DNA of 64,000 nucleotides from JAWXCB01 sp034440455 (GCA_034440455.1 JAWXCB010000061.1:1-64000); one strand, 5' to 3'; counted from the first letter of the stretch, positions 8,686 through 18,018 are shown. Made by a program: numbers and translations. Notes: generated from the sequence alone by a model not told the origin.

Positions 8686-9555
8686 ATGAAATCCGTCATC
8701 ACCGCAGCATTTTCGGTTTCCTGCCTGCTTTCCTTTATCCTTGTTGCTGCTGTTTCCAAAAATTCCTCCGTTACGGTAATAAGCTATAACATCCGCTATG
8801 ATACTGCGGACGATGGAGTGAATCGCTGGGAAAATAGAAAGCAGCATGTCGCTGATGTAATCAAATCAAAATCGCCCGACATTCTTGGCTTGCAGGAAGC
8901 GCTCCACAATCAGGTGATGGATTTGGAATCGTTGCTGCAAGGATACGCATGGTGCGGAGTGGGAAAAGATGATGGAAAAATGAAAGGCGAATACAGTCCG
9001 GTGTTTTTTAAAAAAGAAAAATTCTCTCTGCTTGAGTGTGGCACGTTCTGGCTTTCGGAAAATCCGGACGTGCCGGGCAGCAAAAGTTGGGATGCTGCTA
9101 TCACGCGCATTGTTACGTGGGCGAAATTGAAAGAAATCGTTTCCGGGAAAATTATTTGCGTATTCAACACGCACTTTGACCATAAAGGTGAAACTGCCCG
9201 TCTTGAGAGCGCAAAAATGTTACGCGAAAAAATCGTGCTGATAGCGGGTTACGTGCCCGTGATTATCACGGGTGATTTTAATTCCCGCCCCGGCTCCGCT
9301 CCTTATGCTGCAATGACACGCAGTAAACGCGACCCGCTTTTGTTTGATACGTTTGAAAAAGCCGCATTACGCGGAAAAGAAAATTTTACCGGATACGGCT
9401 TTGACGGCAAAAACGAAAACCCCGCCAGGATTGATTACATCTTTACGACAGCAGGCTTTGAAATATCCTATTTCGAAATCATCACCACAAAATATACCGA
9501 GTATTTTCCTTCTGACCATTTGCCGGTTTATGCGGAATTGAATTTAAATGATTGA
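8686..9555 (+). CDS. Secreted endonuclease/exonuclease/phosphatase family protein
   Basis: A 289-residue member of the Mg-dependent EEP (DNase I-like) superfamily, whose members hydrolyse phosphodiesters in nucleic acids, sphingomyelin or inositol phosphates. There is an N-terminal signal or membrane segment (about residues 1-25). The motifs are complete: VISYNIRYDTADDG (Asn), DILGLQEAL (catalytic Glu), NTHFDHKGETARLESA, IITGDFNSRPGS (Asp/Asn), RIDYIFTT and SDHLPVYAEL (catalytic Asp-His). It has no T9SS tail. The promoter resembles the Pho boxes, and the downstream flavoenzyme gene starts only 8 bp beyond its stop, so the two probably form one transcript. A role in freeing phosphate from extracellular phosphodiesters fits the context but is inference. 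Confidence 0.88.
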   Translation: MKSVITAAFSVSCLLSFILVAAVSKNSSVTVISYNIRYDTADDGVNRWENRKQHVADVIKSKSPDILGLQEALHNQVMDLESLLQGYAWCGVGKDDGKMKGEYSPVFFKKEKFSLLECGTFWLSENPDVPGSKSWDAAITRIVTWAKLKEIVSGKIICVFNTHFDHKGETARLESAKMLREKIVLIAGYVPVIITGDFNSRPGSAPYAAMTRSKRDPLLFDTFEKAALRGKENFTGYGFDGKNENPARIDYIFTTAGFEISYFEIITTKYTEYFPSDHLPVYAELNLND

Positions 9556-9563
9556 AAATTACT

Positions 9564-10685
9564 ATGGCAAGCAAAAGCGTTTTTATCATCGGCAGCGGCA
9601 TCGCAGGGTTGGCGCATGCCTGGATGGCAGCGCAAAAAGGCTGTAAGGTGACTGTTTTCGAGAAGGATTCTCAACCATCCGGAGCATCGGTGCAAAATTT
9701 TGGACTGATTTGGCCCATTGGGCAATCGCACCAAACCGTTCATCTCGCTTTGCGTTCGGCTGAGCATTGGAGGGACATCGCAAGAAAAGCGAAATTCTGG
9801 ACAAGGGATTCAGGAGCGCTTTTTCCGATTTACACACCGTTTGCCAATCAAATTGCAGAAGAATTTTTGCAAGTTGCAAAGGATTGGGGATACAAAGCAA
9901 AATGGATGTCGGCTAAAGAATTCCGCCTACAGTTTCCATTGGTTCAATCCAAAGATTTGATAGGCGCCCTGTTCAGTAAAACCGAATTACAGGTGCAGCC
10001 GAAGGAGGCATTGCCAGCGATAATTACTTATTTGAGGGAGGTCTTTCATGTTGAATTCAGATTTGGTCAGCAAGCGCTTTCCGTAGAGAAAAATGCTGTG
10101 GTCACCGCAAACGAAAAGTTAGAGGCTGATCTGATTTTTTTCACCACTGGAATTAATACGGATTTGAATGGATTTGAATTTGATACGAAAAAAGTAAATC
10201 CCTGCAAACTGCAAATGCTCAGGACGAAAGCGTCCATGTTTTCTGAGTTTAATCTGCCCCCGGTGATGGCGAGCGAACTTTCTTTACAGCATTATCCGTC
10301 ATTCAACCTGTGCTCCTCCATCGGATTATTCCGCCAGAAGACAGCGGACGAAAACCCGCTCGTTAAAAAATTCGGCTTGAATATCCTGACAGCCTTGCAG
10401 AATGACGGAAGCCTTGTGATTGGCGATTCGCATGAATATGGTAAGGAATCAGAATCGCCCGAATACAAGATGGAAATCGAACAGGCAATTCTAAACTATT
10501 TAAGTAAAATGCTGAAGATTGAACATCTCCAAATCGAAGAGCGGTGGATCGGACGTTACTTAAAAAGTACGGAAGACCCCTTCATTACGAAATACAATAC
10601 TCCCCATCACCTGCTCATGGGTTTAGGCGGAGGTGGAATGACGTTGAGTTTCGCCCTCGCTGAGAAATTCTGGAAGGAAGTGTAA
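9564..10685 (+). CDS. FAD-dependent oxidoreductase, aminoethylphosphonate-associated (TIGR03364-like)
   Basis: A glycine-oxidase/DAO-type flavoprotein of about 373 residues. The Rossmann motif VFIIGSGIAGLAHAWMAAQKG binds FAD, followed by VTVFEKDSQPSGASVQNFGLIWPIGQ. The NFGLIWPIGQ block is characteristic of the TIGR03364 group, found in bacterial 2-aminoethylphosphonate degradation clusters, where members oxidatively deaminate aminoethylphosphonate or its N-methyl form. The C-terminal MGLGGGGMTLSFALAE completes the FAD site. A TTG at 9552 overlaps the previous stop; ATG 9564 is the better start. An HD oxygenase of phosphonate catabolism lies 13 kb away at 23719. No PhnX or PhnY is present in the window. 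The substrate is inferred from family. Confidence 0.8.
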   Translation: MASKSVFIIGSGIAGLAHAWMAAQKGCKVTVFEKDSQPSGASVQNFGLIWPIGQSHQTVHLALRSAEHWRDIARKAKFWTRDSGALFPIYTPFANQIAEEFLQVAKDWGYKAKWMSAKEFRLQFPLVQSKDLIGALFSKTELQVQPKEALPAIITYLREVFHVEFRFGQQALSVEKNAVVTANEKLEADLIFFTTGINTDLNGFEFDTKKVNPCKLQMLRTKASMFSEFNLPPVMASELSLQHYPSFNLCSSIGLFRQKTADENPLVKKFGLNILTALQNDGSLVIGDSHEYGKESESPEYKMEIEQAILNYLSKMLKIEHLQIEERWIGRYLKSTEDPFITKYNTPHHLLMGLGGGGMTLSFALAEKFWKEV

Positions 10686-10717
10686 AATAGGGATTCATTC
10701 CTTTCAATCATCTTCTA

Positions 10718-11629
10718 TCATAATCCCCATTTCCCCGTCACCACAATCGTGCATGACTTGTTGAATGGCGGTGGGTTGGTTCGGCTGGGATGCTGAATAG
10801 AAAGAAAATAAGACTTGCCATCGGGCGTGAAATAATCGCCCGTTGTCTCGCAACCTTCAGGACCCACCATAAAACGCATCAGGTCATCAACGCCCGGATT
10901 GGGAATTGACAAATCAAGGAAATAGATTTCATTGTACGTTTCATTTTTTGCTACTACTTCAGCGCTTGCGGCCCCATTTTTTCCTCCGTGCGTATCTTCA
11001 CTGATGATAAGATATTTCTTGCCTTTGATCTCTACCGCTGTCATTGCATCGGGACTTGAAAAGCAAAAGAGCGAATCTTTCTGACTAACCCCGCCATTGA
11101 GCACCACACCGATTTTATTGTTAGTTAAGTCCAATTCGAGTATCCTGCCATACGGGTCTGAGAAATCATTTCCAGTTTTTCTGCACAACTCAACAAGATG
11201 TTTTGCAGGTTTTCCTCCCAGCATGATTTCCCTGTCAAGATTGAAATTGTCGCTGCCTGATTCCGTGATGTAAAGTTTGTTCCCCACCGCTTCAATCCAC
11301 TCGGTTGCAATAAACATAGTAGCTCCCATTCGTAACGCCACCTCTGTAATATTCATCAGTGAATCTTCCGCCATCGGCAAAGAAATCCAGCTTCCGCTCT
11401 CGCCATCATCACTTTGCCGGTAGGCATAGAGCTGTCCTTTGGAATAATCGCCCTTTTCTTCCGAAATGAATTTATAGAGCGCTGAAGGCTTGTCATCTTC
11501 TGAAATGTAGATGGTCTTCCCATTTAAATCGTTTTTAATTTCAACGGTTGCCTCTTTGTCACATACAATCCGCCAGCAGGCTAATAAGAGATTCATTGCG
11601 CACCGCGCTGTGCGCAGTATCACAGACAT
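10718..11629 (-). pseudogene. 5'-truncated PhoX/DUF839 phosphatase
   Basis: From about residue 30 onward the frame is clearly PhoX-like: TIYISEDDKPSALYKFIS, KGQLYAYRQ, FIATEWIEAVGNKLYITESG, PYGRILELDLTNNKIG, SPDAMTAVEIKGKKYLIISED and the C-terminal PEGCETTGDYFTPDGKSYFLS. Family members have another 150-250 residues before this, including the CSGG-TPWGT-CEE hallmark, and these are missing. The first 25 residues (ILRTARCAMNLLLACWRIV) do not resemble PhoX and have no signal peptide. The frame begins 11 bp after the stop of the acyltransferase gene, so the 5' half was lost at that junction. There is no T9SS tail. Activity is unlikely; call it a remnant unless a joined protein is shown. Confidence 0.7.
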
Positions 11630-11639
11630 CAGGTTTCAA

Positions 11640-13268
11640 TCATTCCTTCGGAACACTTGCGCTGCCAAAAACTTCTTTCGGCATGTTGCTGATTTCTGAA
11701 ATCATAAATCCATCAAGCGAATCATTGAAATCGGGGTCAACATTAAAGGCGATGATGCGCGCATTTTGGCTGAAATATTTTTTGAGCAGCACCGGCATTT
11801 TCAGGTTGGCAGGTTCCATCTCTTCAATGATCTTGTTGAATTTATTGATGTCGGCTTGTTCAATATCAAGCAGCGGCTCCACATCCAGCCCCTGCCAGTC
11901 GGGCTTGAAAGGATTTTTGGGCTTCACATGCGCGGCAAGAGTTTCATCCCAATGATATTTTTTTATGTATGCCACCAGCAAGCTGCGCGAAATTTTTGAA
12001 TAGCGGCTGCTGATGCTCACCGGACCGATAATATATTTCAGTTGCGGATTGTTACGGATAAAGTGTTCAATGCCTTTCCACAGCAGAAACAGAGGCAACC
12101 TGTTTTTCTGATATTCATCCGCCACAAAGGAGCGCCCCAGTTCAAGCGATTGCTCCAGAATATCGTTTAGTGCGTTGTCGAAGGTGAAAAGGCTGCGCAG
12201 GTAAAAGCCTTTTTTTCCGATGCTTTTCATAATATAGTCGCCCGCACCAATGCGATAGGCTCCCGCGATTTTTTCGCGCTTTTTGTCCCACAGAAACAGG
12301 TGCAGGTAATGCAGGTCAAATTCATCGAGGTCAATGGATTTTAGCGTGCCCTCGCCCACGTTGCGAAAGGTGATTTCGCGCAGCCGCCCGATTTCATTGA
12401 GCGTGTGTGGAATTTTCTTTGCTTTGGCGAGATAAATTTCAAAATCGCCCTGCGTACCTATACAGTTCTCGTCCCTGATTTCATCCAGTTCCTGCCTGAT
12501 GATTTCCGGGTTGATTTTGTCCACTATATTTTGCTCCTGTTTAGGCGCATAAAATTGCTCCACCTCGAGGGCGGAGCCGAGTGAATAGAGTTTTGCCCGC
12601 AAAAACCTGCCAAAGCGCTGCGCATTGTCAATGCCCGTTTTTGAGCGAACTATCGGCTTGCCGATGCGCACCCGCACGGGCACCTGTTTATTTTCCACCA
12701 GATGCGTGATGAGCCTGCGCACCTTCAGCGCAGGATGCAGCATGCCCAGCAGCCGCGTGATATTGTCATCGAGAAAACTCAGGTAAACCGGTATCACGGG
12801 CAGGTCGAGTGCATGGAGGGCAGCGAGCAGGTTTTTATCCCACTTGCTGTCGGTATAGGAAAGCTGCGGAGTTTGAAACCGTGAAATAGCGCCCGCGGGA
12901 AACAGCGCAAGGCAGGCATCATCGTGCAGCATGTGTTCTATGCCGTGCGCGCTGTTTTTGCAAAACAGTTTTTTTGGAAGCGATTCTGTTTCCTGCAAAA
13001 ATTCATTTTTCAGAAATATGAAATCGTCTCTGCGCCTCTGCAATAACTGCAACAGGATAAATTCTTCTATCACACCTGTGGGGCGGTTGCTCACGGTGAT
13101 GATTGCTCCCTGACGGGGAATGTTATTTATATCCCGCTCGCTCACTGTAATGCGGATATTCGAAAGCAGCAAAGCCGATGAACGGGAAGTTGCCATGCGC
13201 TGGATGCCCGCCATCGCAAAAAGCGGGTTGAATGTAGTACTGTTTTTTTTCTGCGGATTATCTTGCAT
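11640..13268 (-). CDS. OlsF-like fused acyltransferase (PlsC-like plus GNAT-like)
   Basis: A 542-residue two-domain protein. The N-terminal part (residues 30-230) is a PlsC/LPLAT-type O-acyltransferase with FPAGAISRF and an LPVIPVYLSFLDD strand. The C-terminal part (about 270-480) resembles the OlsB/hemolysin N-acyltransferase (GTQGDFEIYLAKAKKIPHTL...FRNVGEGTLKSIDLDEFDLHYLHLFLWD, then RSFVADEYQKNRLPLFLLWKGI). Fusions of this design make phosphorus-free amino lipids (ornithine or glycine lipids) in Bacteroidota and Serratia. The usual HX4D site reads NRPTGVIEE: the catalytic His is Arg (CGC) and the acid is Glu, which questions the O-acyl step. The alpha/beta hydrolase gene lies 6 bp upstream, so they form an operon. 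The lipid product is inferred. Confidence 0.75.
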   Translation of the reverse strand: MQDNPQKKNSTTFNPLFAMAGIQRMATSRSSALLLSNIRITVSERDINNIPRQGAIITVSNRPTGVIEEFILLQLLQRRRDDFIFLKNEFLQETESLPKKLFCKNSAHGIEHMLHDDACLALFPAGAISRFQTPQLSYTDSKWDKNLLAALHALDLPVIPVYLSFLDDNITRLLGMLHPALKVRRLITHLVENKQVPVRVRIGKPIVRSKTGIDNAQRFGRFLRAKLYSLGSALEVEQFYAPKQEQNIVDKINPEIIRQELDEIRDENCIGTQGDFEIYLAKAKKIPHTLNEIGRLREITFRNVGEGTLKSIDLDEFDLHYLHLFLWDKKREKIAGAYRIGAGDYIMKSIGKKGFYLRSLFTFDNALNDILEQSLELGRSFVADEYQKNRLPLFLLWKGIEHFIRNNPQLKYIIGPVSISSRYSKISRSLLVAYIKKYHWDETLAAHVKPKNPFKPDWQGLDVEPLLDIEQADINKFNKIIEEMEPANLKMPVLLKKYFSQNARIIAFNVDPDFNDSLDGFMISEISNMPKEVFGSASVPKE

Positions 13269-13274
13269 AGCCGG

Positions 13275-14300
13275 TTATTGACGTGCGTATTTAAAAAATC
13301 TGCTGAAAGCCCTCACCAAGCCCAGCGCTTCAAACAGCGCAGAAATATTTCGCTGAATATCGCCATGGTCTAACATGGAGGTGATGCACAGGTGCGATTT
13401 CTTTTTTTGCTGCACGAGATGATGATGCAGTTGTACCGATTCGGAGGCGGGAATCACCGCATCATTTCTGCCGTGGATGAATACCACCGAAGCCTGCAAA
13501 CGGCTCACCTTTGGAAAGACATCGAAAGCTTCAATCCATTTTTCGCGCTGTGGCACTATTTGAAATGCCTGCTCCAGCACGTTTCTTCTGAATGAGGTAT
13601 CCTTTTCAAACTTTTTCCACAGCACTACATCTGCTTCGTCAGCATCGCGTAGCACATCGGGAAGCATCGCTTTTTTCCGTTTGTAGCCGTTATCTTCAAT
13701 TGCCGTTTTTATGATTTTCAAAATGCCCGTTGTAGCTAAATCCGTGTACGGAAGAAAGTTATAGAGCATCACATTCCTTCCATAGTCATCAATATCATTG
13801 CTATTCATAACGAAATTCAAGCTCTTCTCAATGCTGCTGTAAGTACCCACTGCACAGAGCGAAGCCACCAAGTGCGCCACCTCTTTATCCGCGCAGGCAT
13901 TCAGCATCATACCTGCTGAATACGATGGGGCGAAAATTGCAATGCGCTCTTTTTCATTGAGCGCTTTTCTTTGTGCCAGCGCTTTGATGACAAGGGTCAT
14001 TTCCTGCACTGTACGCGGGTTGATATGCAGGCTATCCAAATCATCAAAAGCGACAGTAACCGCGCGAAAGCCAATACAGGCAATCGCTTTAGCAATGTTC
14101 AGCGTACGCTCATCCTTATGCCCGTAAACGGAAAAACCGTTCACTACCAAGATGGTTCCTTTGAATTTTTTTCTGCCTTCTTGCTTGAAACAAATCGCGT
14201 GAAAAGATTTCACCGGAGTTTCAATGCTGAAATTTTCTGAAAGAATGCCGCGCTCGCGAAAACGTAAAGTGCGGTACACAAAATGAAAGGCACTAAACAT
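13275..14300 (-). CDS. Alpha/beta hydrolase upstream of the lipid acyltransferase
   Basis: A 341-residue cytoplasmic-looking hydrolase. The elements are ILVVNGFSVYGHKDERTLNIAKAIACIGFRAVTVAFDDLDS (oxyanion strand region), IAIFAPSYSAGMM (nucleophile elbow, S-x-S-x-G type with the second Ser as nucleophile), VVFIHGRNDAVIPASES (acid) and SMLDHGDIQR (His). This is a complete Ser-Asp-His set. The stop lies 6 bp before the start of the acyltransferase at 13268, so the two are probably cotranscribed and could share a lipid substrate. It is not close enough to any named family to give a reaction. Confidence 0.75.
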   Translation of the reverse strand: MFSAFHFVYRTLRFRERGILSENFSIETPVKSFHAICFKQEGRKKFKGTILVVNGFSVYGHKDERTLNIAKAIACIGFRAVTVAFDDLDSLHINPRTVQEMTLVIKALAQRKALNEKERIAIFAPSYSAGMMLNACADKEVAHLVASLCAVGTYSSIEKSLNFVMNSNDIDDYGRNVMLYNFLPYTDLATTGILKIIKTAIEDNGYKRKKAMLPDVLRDADEADVVLWKKFEKDTSFRRNVLEQAFQIVPQREKWIEAFDVFPKVSRLQASVVFIHGRNDAVIPASESVQLHHHLVQQKKKSHLCITSMLDHGDIQRNISALFEALGLVRAFSRFFKYARQ

Positions 14301-14407
14301 GTATTGCGAAGAACGCAGGCAAAGATTCCACAGATGTTAAGAATACATTTTATCTCTGTAATGAATTAGGATCGTATTTGCTTGGGCATAAGCGCAAGCA
14401 GCGGAAA

Positions 14408-14644
14408 TTAAAAATCGTAGTGATTCAGTTCGGTTTGTTTACAAAACGCCATCAATTTCTGGTATTGCTGCCGTGTAAGCCCCGTGTTTGTATCAAGCAC
14501 ACTGCAAAATTTTCCATAGCTGATGCCCGCATAGGTGAGCGCACGATGCCGGATCTTGAACTTTAAATTATTCCTGCGGATGCTCTCCCTGTCAGCGTCA
14601 GTAAGTTTACAATTAATTTGCCGTTTTAAAGTAGAGCGTGCCAT
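14408..14644 (-). CDS. Small hypothetical protein
   Basis: A 78-residue basic protein from ATG 14644 (an in-frame ATG at 14665 would add seven residues). The sequence MARSTLKRQINCKLTDADRE has a helical look, and the C-terminal half (YAGISYGKFCSVLDTNTG then LTRQQYQKLMAFC) could fold as a helix-turn-helix. I do not recognise a family. It stands alone between the hydrolase operon and the second PhoD gene, without a clear promoter. It may be spurious. Confidence 0.4.
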   Translation of the reverse strand: MARSTLKRQINCKLTDADRESIRRNNLKFKIRHRALTYAGISYGKFCSVLDTNTGLTRQQYQKLMAFCKQTELNHYDF

Positions 14645-14738
14645 CCTTGTTGCGAATGCGGACAAAATAAAAACAAGCAGGTGAAAAGTAAAGTGAAATT
14701 ATGATTAAGCCTGCGCTCCTTTTATGCGTGGCTTTCGC

Positions 14739-16229
14739 TTATCTGCCCTGCGAAGAGTGCATCACCCTGAAACTTGCTACCACTTCATCATCCTCGTCAA
14801 TAATGCTTAATTCCACATATTCGTCACGCACAATCTTCACTTTGCCAAAAGCATTCTTGAAATTCTTGTTGCCGATACCGTTACCGCCCTGGTTCCAAAC
14901 ATCTTTCTTTAAATTGAAAGTGCCGGTAAGTGCGCCTATGAGTTTCATATAATAAGCCAATTCGGTGCCGGCAACGCTCAATCCGCTGGCATTTAATTCC
15001 GGCAAGCCTGCATTCTCGCCATCATCCATCACATTGTGGTGGGTGTCCCCGCTGATGACAATGATATTCCGGAGTTCTTCTTTTTCCAGAAAATCATAGA
15101 ACGCATTCATTTCTACAGGATAGCCGGGACCATAATTGGAAAATCCCATAGCCATGTGAATGCCGTCATATCCCTTCATGTTGAATCGCTGCAATTTAAT
15201 TCCGGCATCTATCAACTTATCCAAACTTTTGTTCAGAGGCACTCCGCTTACGATGAATTTCCAATCCGCAGTCGAATTTTTCAATCCTGCTTTAAGCCAC
15301 TCCATTTGTTTCGGACAAAACATACAATGGTCATCGGGTGGATTGAATTTCCATTTGTTTTTTTTCTCATCATATTCAAACGCATACGACTGACCATATT
15401 TGCGCGCGGAACACCTATCCAAAAAGAAAAACTCAGCGTTGCCTAAAACGAAACTGTGATAGATTCCTTCAAGCGTGTCAGGCAAGGCATAGCCAGGAAA
15501 AAAATCAGCGTATCCTCTGATAACATTTCTGCGCCATGAGGCAGGAAACTCCGGCTCATCAAAGGTATAAGTAACTCTGAGCGGTCCTTCGCGCACCGAA
15601 TGGAAAAAGTTTTTGTTAGAGCGACCCCCTCCTCCGCCCACGTAATCATTATCATCATAGATATAATCAATCGGCACATAGCGCAACATTTCTTTCATCA
15701 CTTTTTCATCATAGCGTTTGTGATAGGAATAAGCCACCGTGGCGTAGTCGGCTGAATAATCTCCGCGAATCTGATAATCGGGATAGGTGTAATCACCCGT
15801 GTGCAGCATGAAATAAGGATTGTGTTTCGGCAACAAGTCAAACACTTTCATGTTTTCTGTTTCCTGGCACGAGCCGGTGACGAAAACATATTGCCCTTTT
15901 TCTCCTGTTGCGGGAAAAGTTCTGAAATGCCCGTCTATGCTGTCCAACTTTTCATCAGCATAAATTCTGTAGTAATAAGTAATGTTGGGGTTCAGTCCAT
16001 TCAAGTCAACAATTACCGAATTATCCAATTCTGCTCTTGGAGTTCCCAAGAAAGAAAAAACTTGCTCAAACTTTTCAGTCGCGGAAAGTTCCACTCTGAA
16101 ACTGCGGGTTTGCTCTGCCCTCAGATACATCTTTGCAGAAGTGGAAGTCACAGCGCCAATCACAGGACCTTGTGTGATATGCTGGGCTTGCAGATTGACA
16201 GAGATAAAAAGAAAAAAGAAAAGCCGCAT
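14739..16229 (-). CDS. PhoD-like alkaline phosphatase (second copy)
   Basis: A secreted PhoD-superfamily phosphatase of about 496 residues. The start at 16229 gives a good signal peptide (MRLFFFLFISVNLQAQ); the upstream in-frame ATG at 16283 would place 18 extra residues, and the promoter, in front of it. An N-terminal Fn3-like domain (GPVIGAVTSTSAKMYLRA...NITYYYRIYADE) precedes the metal site: VTGSCQE, MLHTGDYTYPDY, YIYDDNDY, FFFLDRCSARKYG and IVISGDTHHNVM. Residues 276-330 hold an insertion with DDHCMFCPKQMEWL. No T9SS tail is present, so it is probably periplasmic. The Pho-type promoter at 16238-16305 supports phosphate regulation. Confidence 0.85.
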   Translation of the reverse strand: MRLFFFLFISVNLQAQHITQGPVIGAVTSTSAKMYLRAEQTRSFRVELSATEKFEQVFSFLGTPRAELDNSVIVDLNGLNPNITYYYRIYADEKLDSIDGHFRTFPATGEKGQYVFVTGSCQETENMKVFDLLPKHNPYFMLHTGDYTYPDYQIRGDYSADYATVAYSYHKRYDEKVMKEMLRYVPIDYIYDDNDYVGGGGGRSNKNFFHSVREGPLRVTYTFDEPEFPASWRRNVIRGYADFFPGYALPDTLEGIYHSFVLGNAEFFFLDRCSARKYGQSYAFEYDEKKNKWKFNPPDDHCMFCPKQMEWLKAGLKNSTADWKFIVSGVPLNKSLDKLIDAGIKLQRFNMKGYDGIHMAMGFSNYGPGYPVEMNAFYDFLEKEELRNIIVISGDTHHNVMDDGENAGLPELNASGLSVAGTELAYYMKLIGALTGTFNLKKDVWNQGGNGIGNKNFKNAFGKVKIVRDEYVELSIIDEDDEVVASFRVMHSSQGR

Positions 16230-16237
16230 AGAGGTGG

Positions 16238-16305
16238 CGAAGATACGGAAGGGGGAAACTACAGTCAGGTTGATTTCGCTCAACGGATGGGTTAATTCTT
16301 TGTTA
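16238..16305 (-). promoter_or_regulatory. Putative Pho-box promoter of the second PhoD gene
   Basis: On the minus strand TAACAAA starts at 16305, TAACCCA at 16294 and CAACCTG at 16272 (11 and 22 bp steps). The -7 element TATCTTCG spans 16245-16238, in the same 11-bp phase as in the other boxes (60 bp, i.e. 38 plus two turns, from the first unit). It ends 9 bp before ATG 16229, which implies a very short leader. Confidence 0.6.
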
Positions 16306-16352
16306 TGATTTCCGAAGTTGAGCGACCTATTGTGTTGTAATTTTTAAGAAAA

Positions 16353-16907
16353 ATGAATTCATCCGAAAAAGATTTATCTGTCAGCATGGCAAAGGTCAAC
16401 GTGCTGATGCTTCCTTTTGCATTGGCTACACTTCTTATGCCGGTGCTTTTTGGATTGCTTCACGGAAAAGAGTCGCTGCTGAATGGCTTCGATGACTTTT
16501 TTTCGCTCAAAGTATTTCTTCCAGCGTTTGTCCTCGGGATTTTTGTTCACGAATTCATTCACGGATTCACTTGGGCGTTGTTTTCCCCGGCAAAGTGGAG
16601 GGACATCCGTTTTGGATTTCAAGTCAAAATGTTCACGCCTTATGCGCATTGTACAGTTCCTTTGAAATTGAGGCACTACGCACTGGGTGCGCTCATGCCT
16701 GGTTTGATACTTGGAATTCTTCCCTTCATTTTTGGATTGAGCATGAATAATCCGCTGTTTGCTGTTGCCGGATTCATTTTCACATTTGTCGCCTGCGGTG
16801 ATTTCTGGATTCTTTATTCGCTGAGAAATGAACCGCGTGAGGCGATGGTGAAAGACCATCCGACCAACGCAGGCTGTGTCGTCTATTATCCTGAAAAATC
16901 CGCATGA
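16353..16907 (+). CDS. DUF3267 membrane metalloprotease-like protein
   Basis: A 184-residue integral membrane protein with four or five predicted segments. A zinc-metalloprotease HExxH motif (VHEFIHG, about residue 66) lies at the edge of the second segment. A later GDFWILYSLRNEP block probably supplies the third ligand region, and the C-terminus DHPTNAGCVVYYPE is typical of DUF3267. Site-2-protease-like activity is possible but not shown. The gene overlaps the following ECF sigma factor by ATGA (16904-16907), so they are translationally coupled; an intramembrane protease next to an ECF sigma factor is suggestive. A second DUF3267 protein is encoded at 24801. Confidence 0.85.
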   Translation: MNSSEKDLSVSMAKVNVLMLPFALATLLMPVLFGLLHGKESLLNGFDDFFSLKVFLPAFVLGIFVHEFIHGFTWALFSPAKWRDIRFGFQVKMFTPYAHCTVPLKLRHYALGALMPGLILGILPFIFGLSMNNPLFAVAGFIFTFVACGDFWILYSLRNEPREAMVKDHPTNAGCVVYYPEKSA

Positions 16908-17392
16908 GCGAATCAACTCAAAGCGAATTTGTAAAACTGATTGAACAGTATCAGGGCTTGATACATAAGGTTTGTCTGCTTTACGCCCGCAATGCAGACG
17001 ACAGAAAAGATTTGTTTCAGTAAATCGTGCTGCAATTGTGGAAGTCGTTTCCTTCATTCAAAGGAGATTCAAAAATCAGCACGTGGATTTATCGGGTTGC
17101 GCTGAACACTGCCATTTCAGGATTCAGAAAATCATCGCGCAAGCCGCAGCATGTTGAAATCGCAGAGCAACACTTTGAAATTCATGAGTCGGAAAATCAT
17201 CTGGATGAGCAGTTTGCAATGCTGCAAAAGTTGATTCAGTCATTGCCCGATGTAGAACGCGCTCTGGTGATGCTTTACCTCGATGGAAACAGCTATGAAG
17301 AAATTTCAAGCGTGATGGGAATTACCATGAATAACGCAAGAGTGAAAATGAACCGCATCCGCGATAGAATGAAATCACATATAAAGGAATGA
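16904..17392 (+). pseudogene. ECF RNA polymerase sigma factor with an in-frame TAA at codon 40
   Basis: Read through, the frame gives a normal sigma-70 ECF protein of 162 residues. Region 2 runs FVKLIEQYQGLIHKVCLLYA, then DRKDLFQ-stop-IVLQLWKSFPSF and STWIYRVALNTA. Region 4 runs LPDVERALVMLYLDGNSYEE and then ISSVMGITMNNARVKMNRIR. The TAA at 17021-17023 replaces a Glu or Gln codon of the conserved LFQEIVLQLW helix, so one base change (GAA or CAA to TAA) kills the gene. The frame before and after is undisturbed, so a frameshift is excluded. A restart at 17027 would lack most of region 2. It overlaps the DUF3267 gene upstream and is 3 bp from the membrane gene downstream. Confidence 0.88.
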
Positions 17393-17395
17393 ACA

Positions 17396-18018
17396 ATGGA
17401 ATTGGATGGACTGAAAAACGTCTGGCAAAATCACTCAGCAAAGTTAGCCGTGAAAGAAAACGTACAGCCGTCCGCCTTGGGCGAAATGCTGCACCGCAAA
17501 GCGAACGACCTCATCAGCCGTCTGATACGTAGCGTGTTGTTTGAATATTATTTCACCATCGCTATGCTGATAGTGAGTGCAATCATCTTTCCGCTGACAA
17601 GTCATTTGATGGTAAAAATTACTACGGGAATATTAATAATAATTGCGGTGCCGTTTATTTTCATTTACCGCAGCCAGCTTAAAAAGTTGCGCGCATATTT
17701 TCAAGCGGAGAGAATGTGAAGGACGCCTTGGAAAAACTTCTGAGAAAATTCAATCGATATCTGTGTTTTTATCGCATCTCCTATCGTGCATTGACGCTTG
17801 CTGCATTGATTATCGGTCTCATTCTGGGCGGAGAACTCAGTTACGGTGATAACTGGATGAAAGTATTTCGTTCGCCATTCCTCGCCATCATGCTACTGAT
17901 GATTCTTGTCGCGTTCGTTTATTTAATGGACAAATTCATCGGGTGGTATATCAGGCGTTTGTATGGAAACTATTTAACCCATCTGGAAACAGTAATCAGA
18001 GATTTGGAAGAACCCTGA
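17396..18018 (+). pseudogene. Sigma-linked membrane protein split by a frameshift
   Basis: Two overlapping frames, 17396-17719 and 17716-18018, each encode two membrane segments plus a soluble helix. Bacteroidota usually encode these together as one roughly 200-residue protein directly after an ECF sigma gene; the opening MELDGLKNVWQNHS is the typical start. The first frame ends AERM-stop at 17719. The second has only a GTG start inside that overlap and begins with the amphipathic KDALEKLLRKFNRYL. One extra A near 17714 would join them as AERNVKDALEKLL. I therefore call a single-base deletion. Two genuine small proteins remain possible. The role is unknown; membrane anti-sigma-like control is a guess from position. 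Confidence 0.6.
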
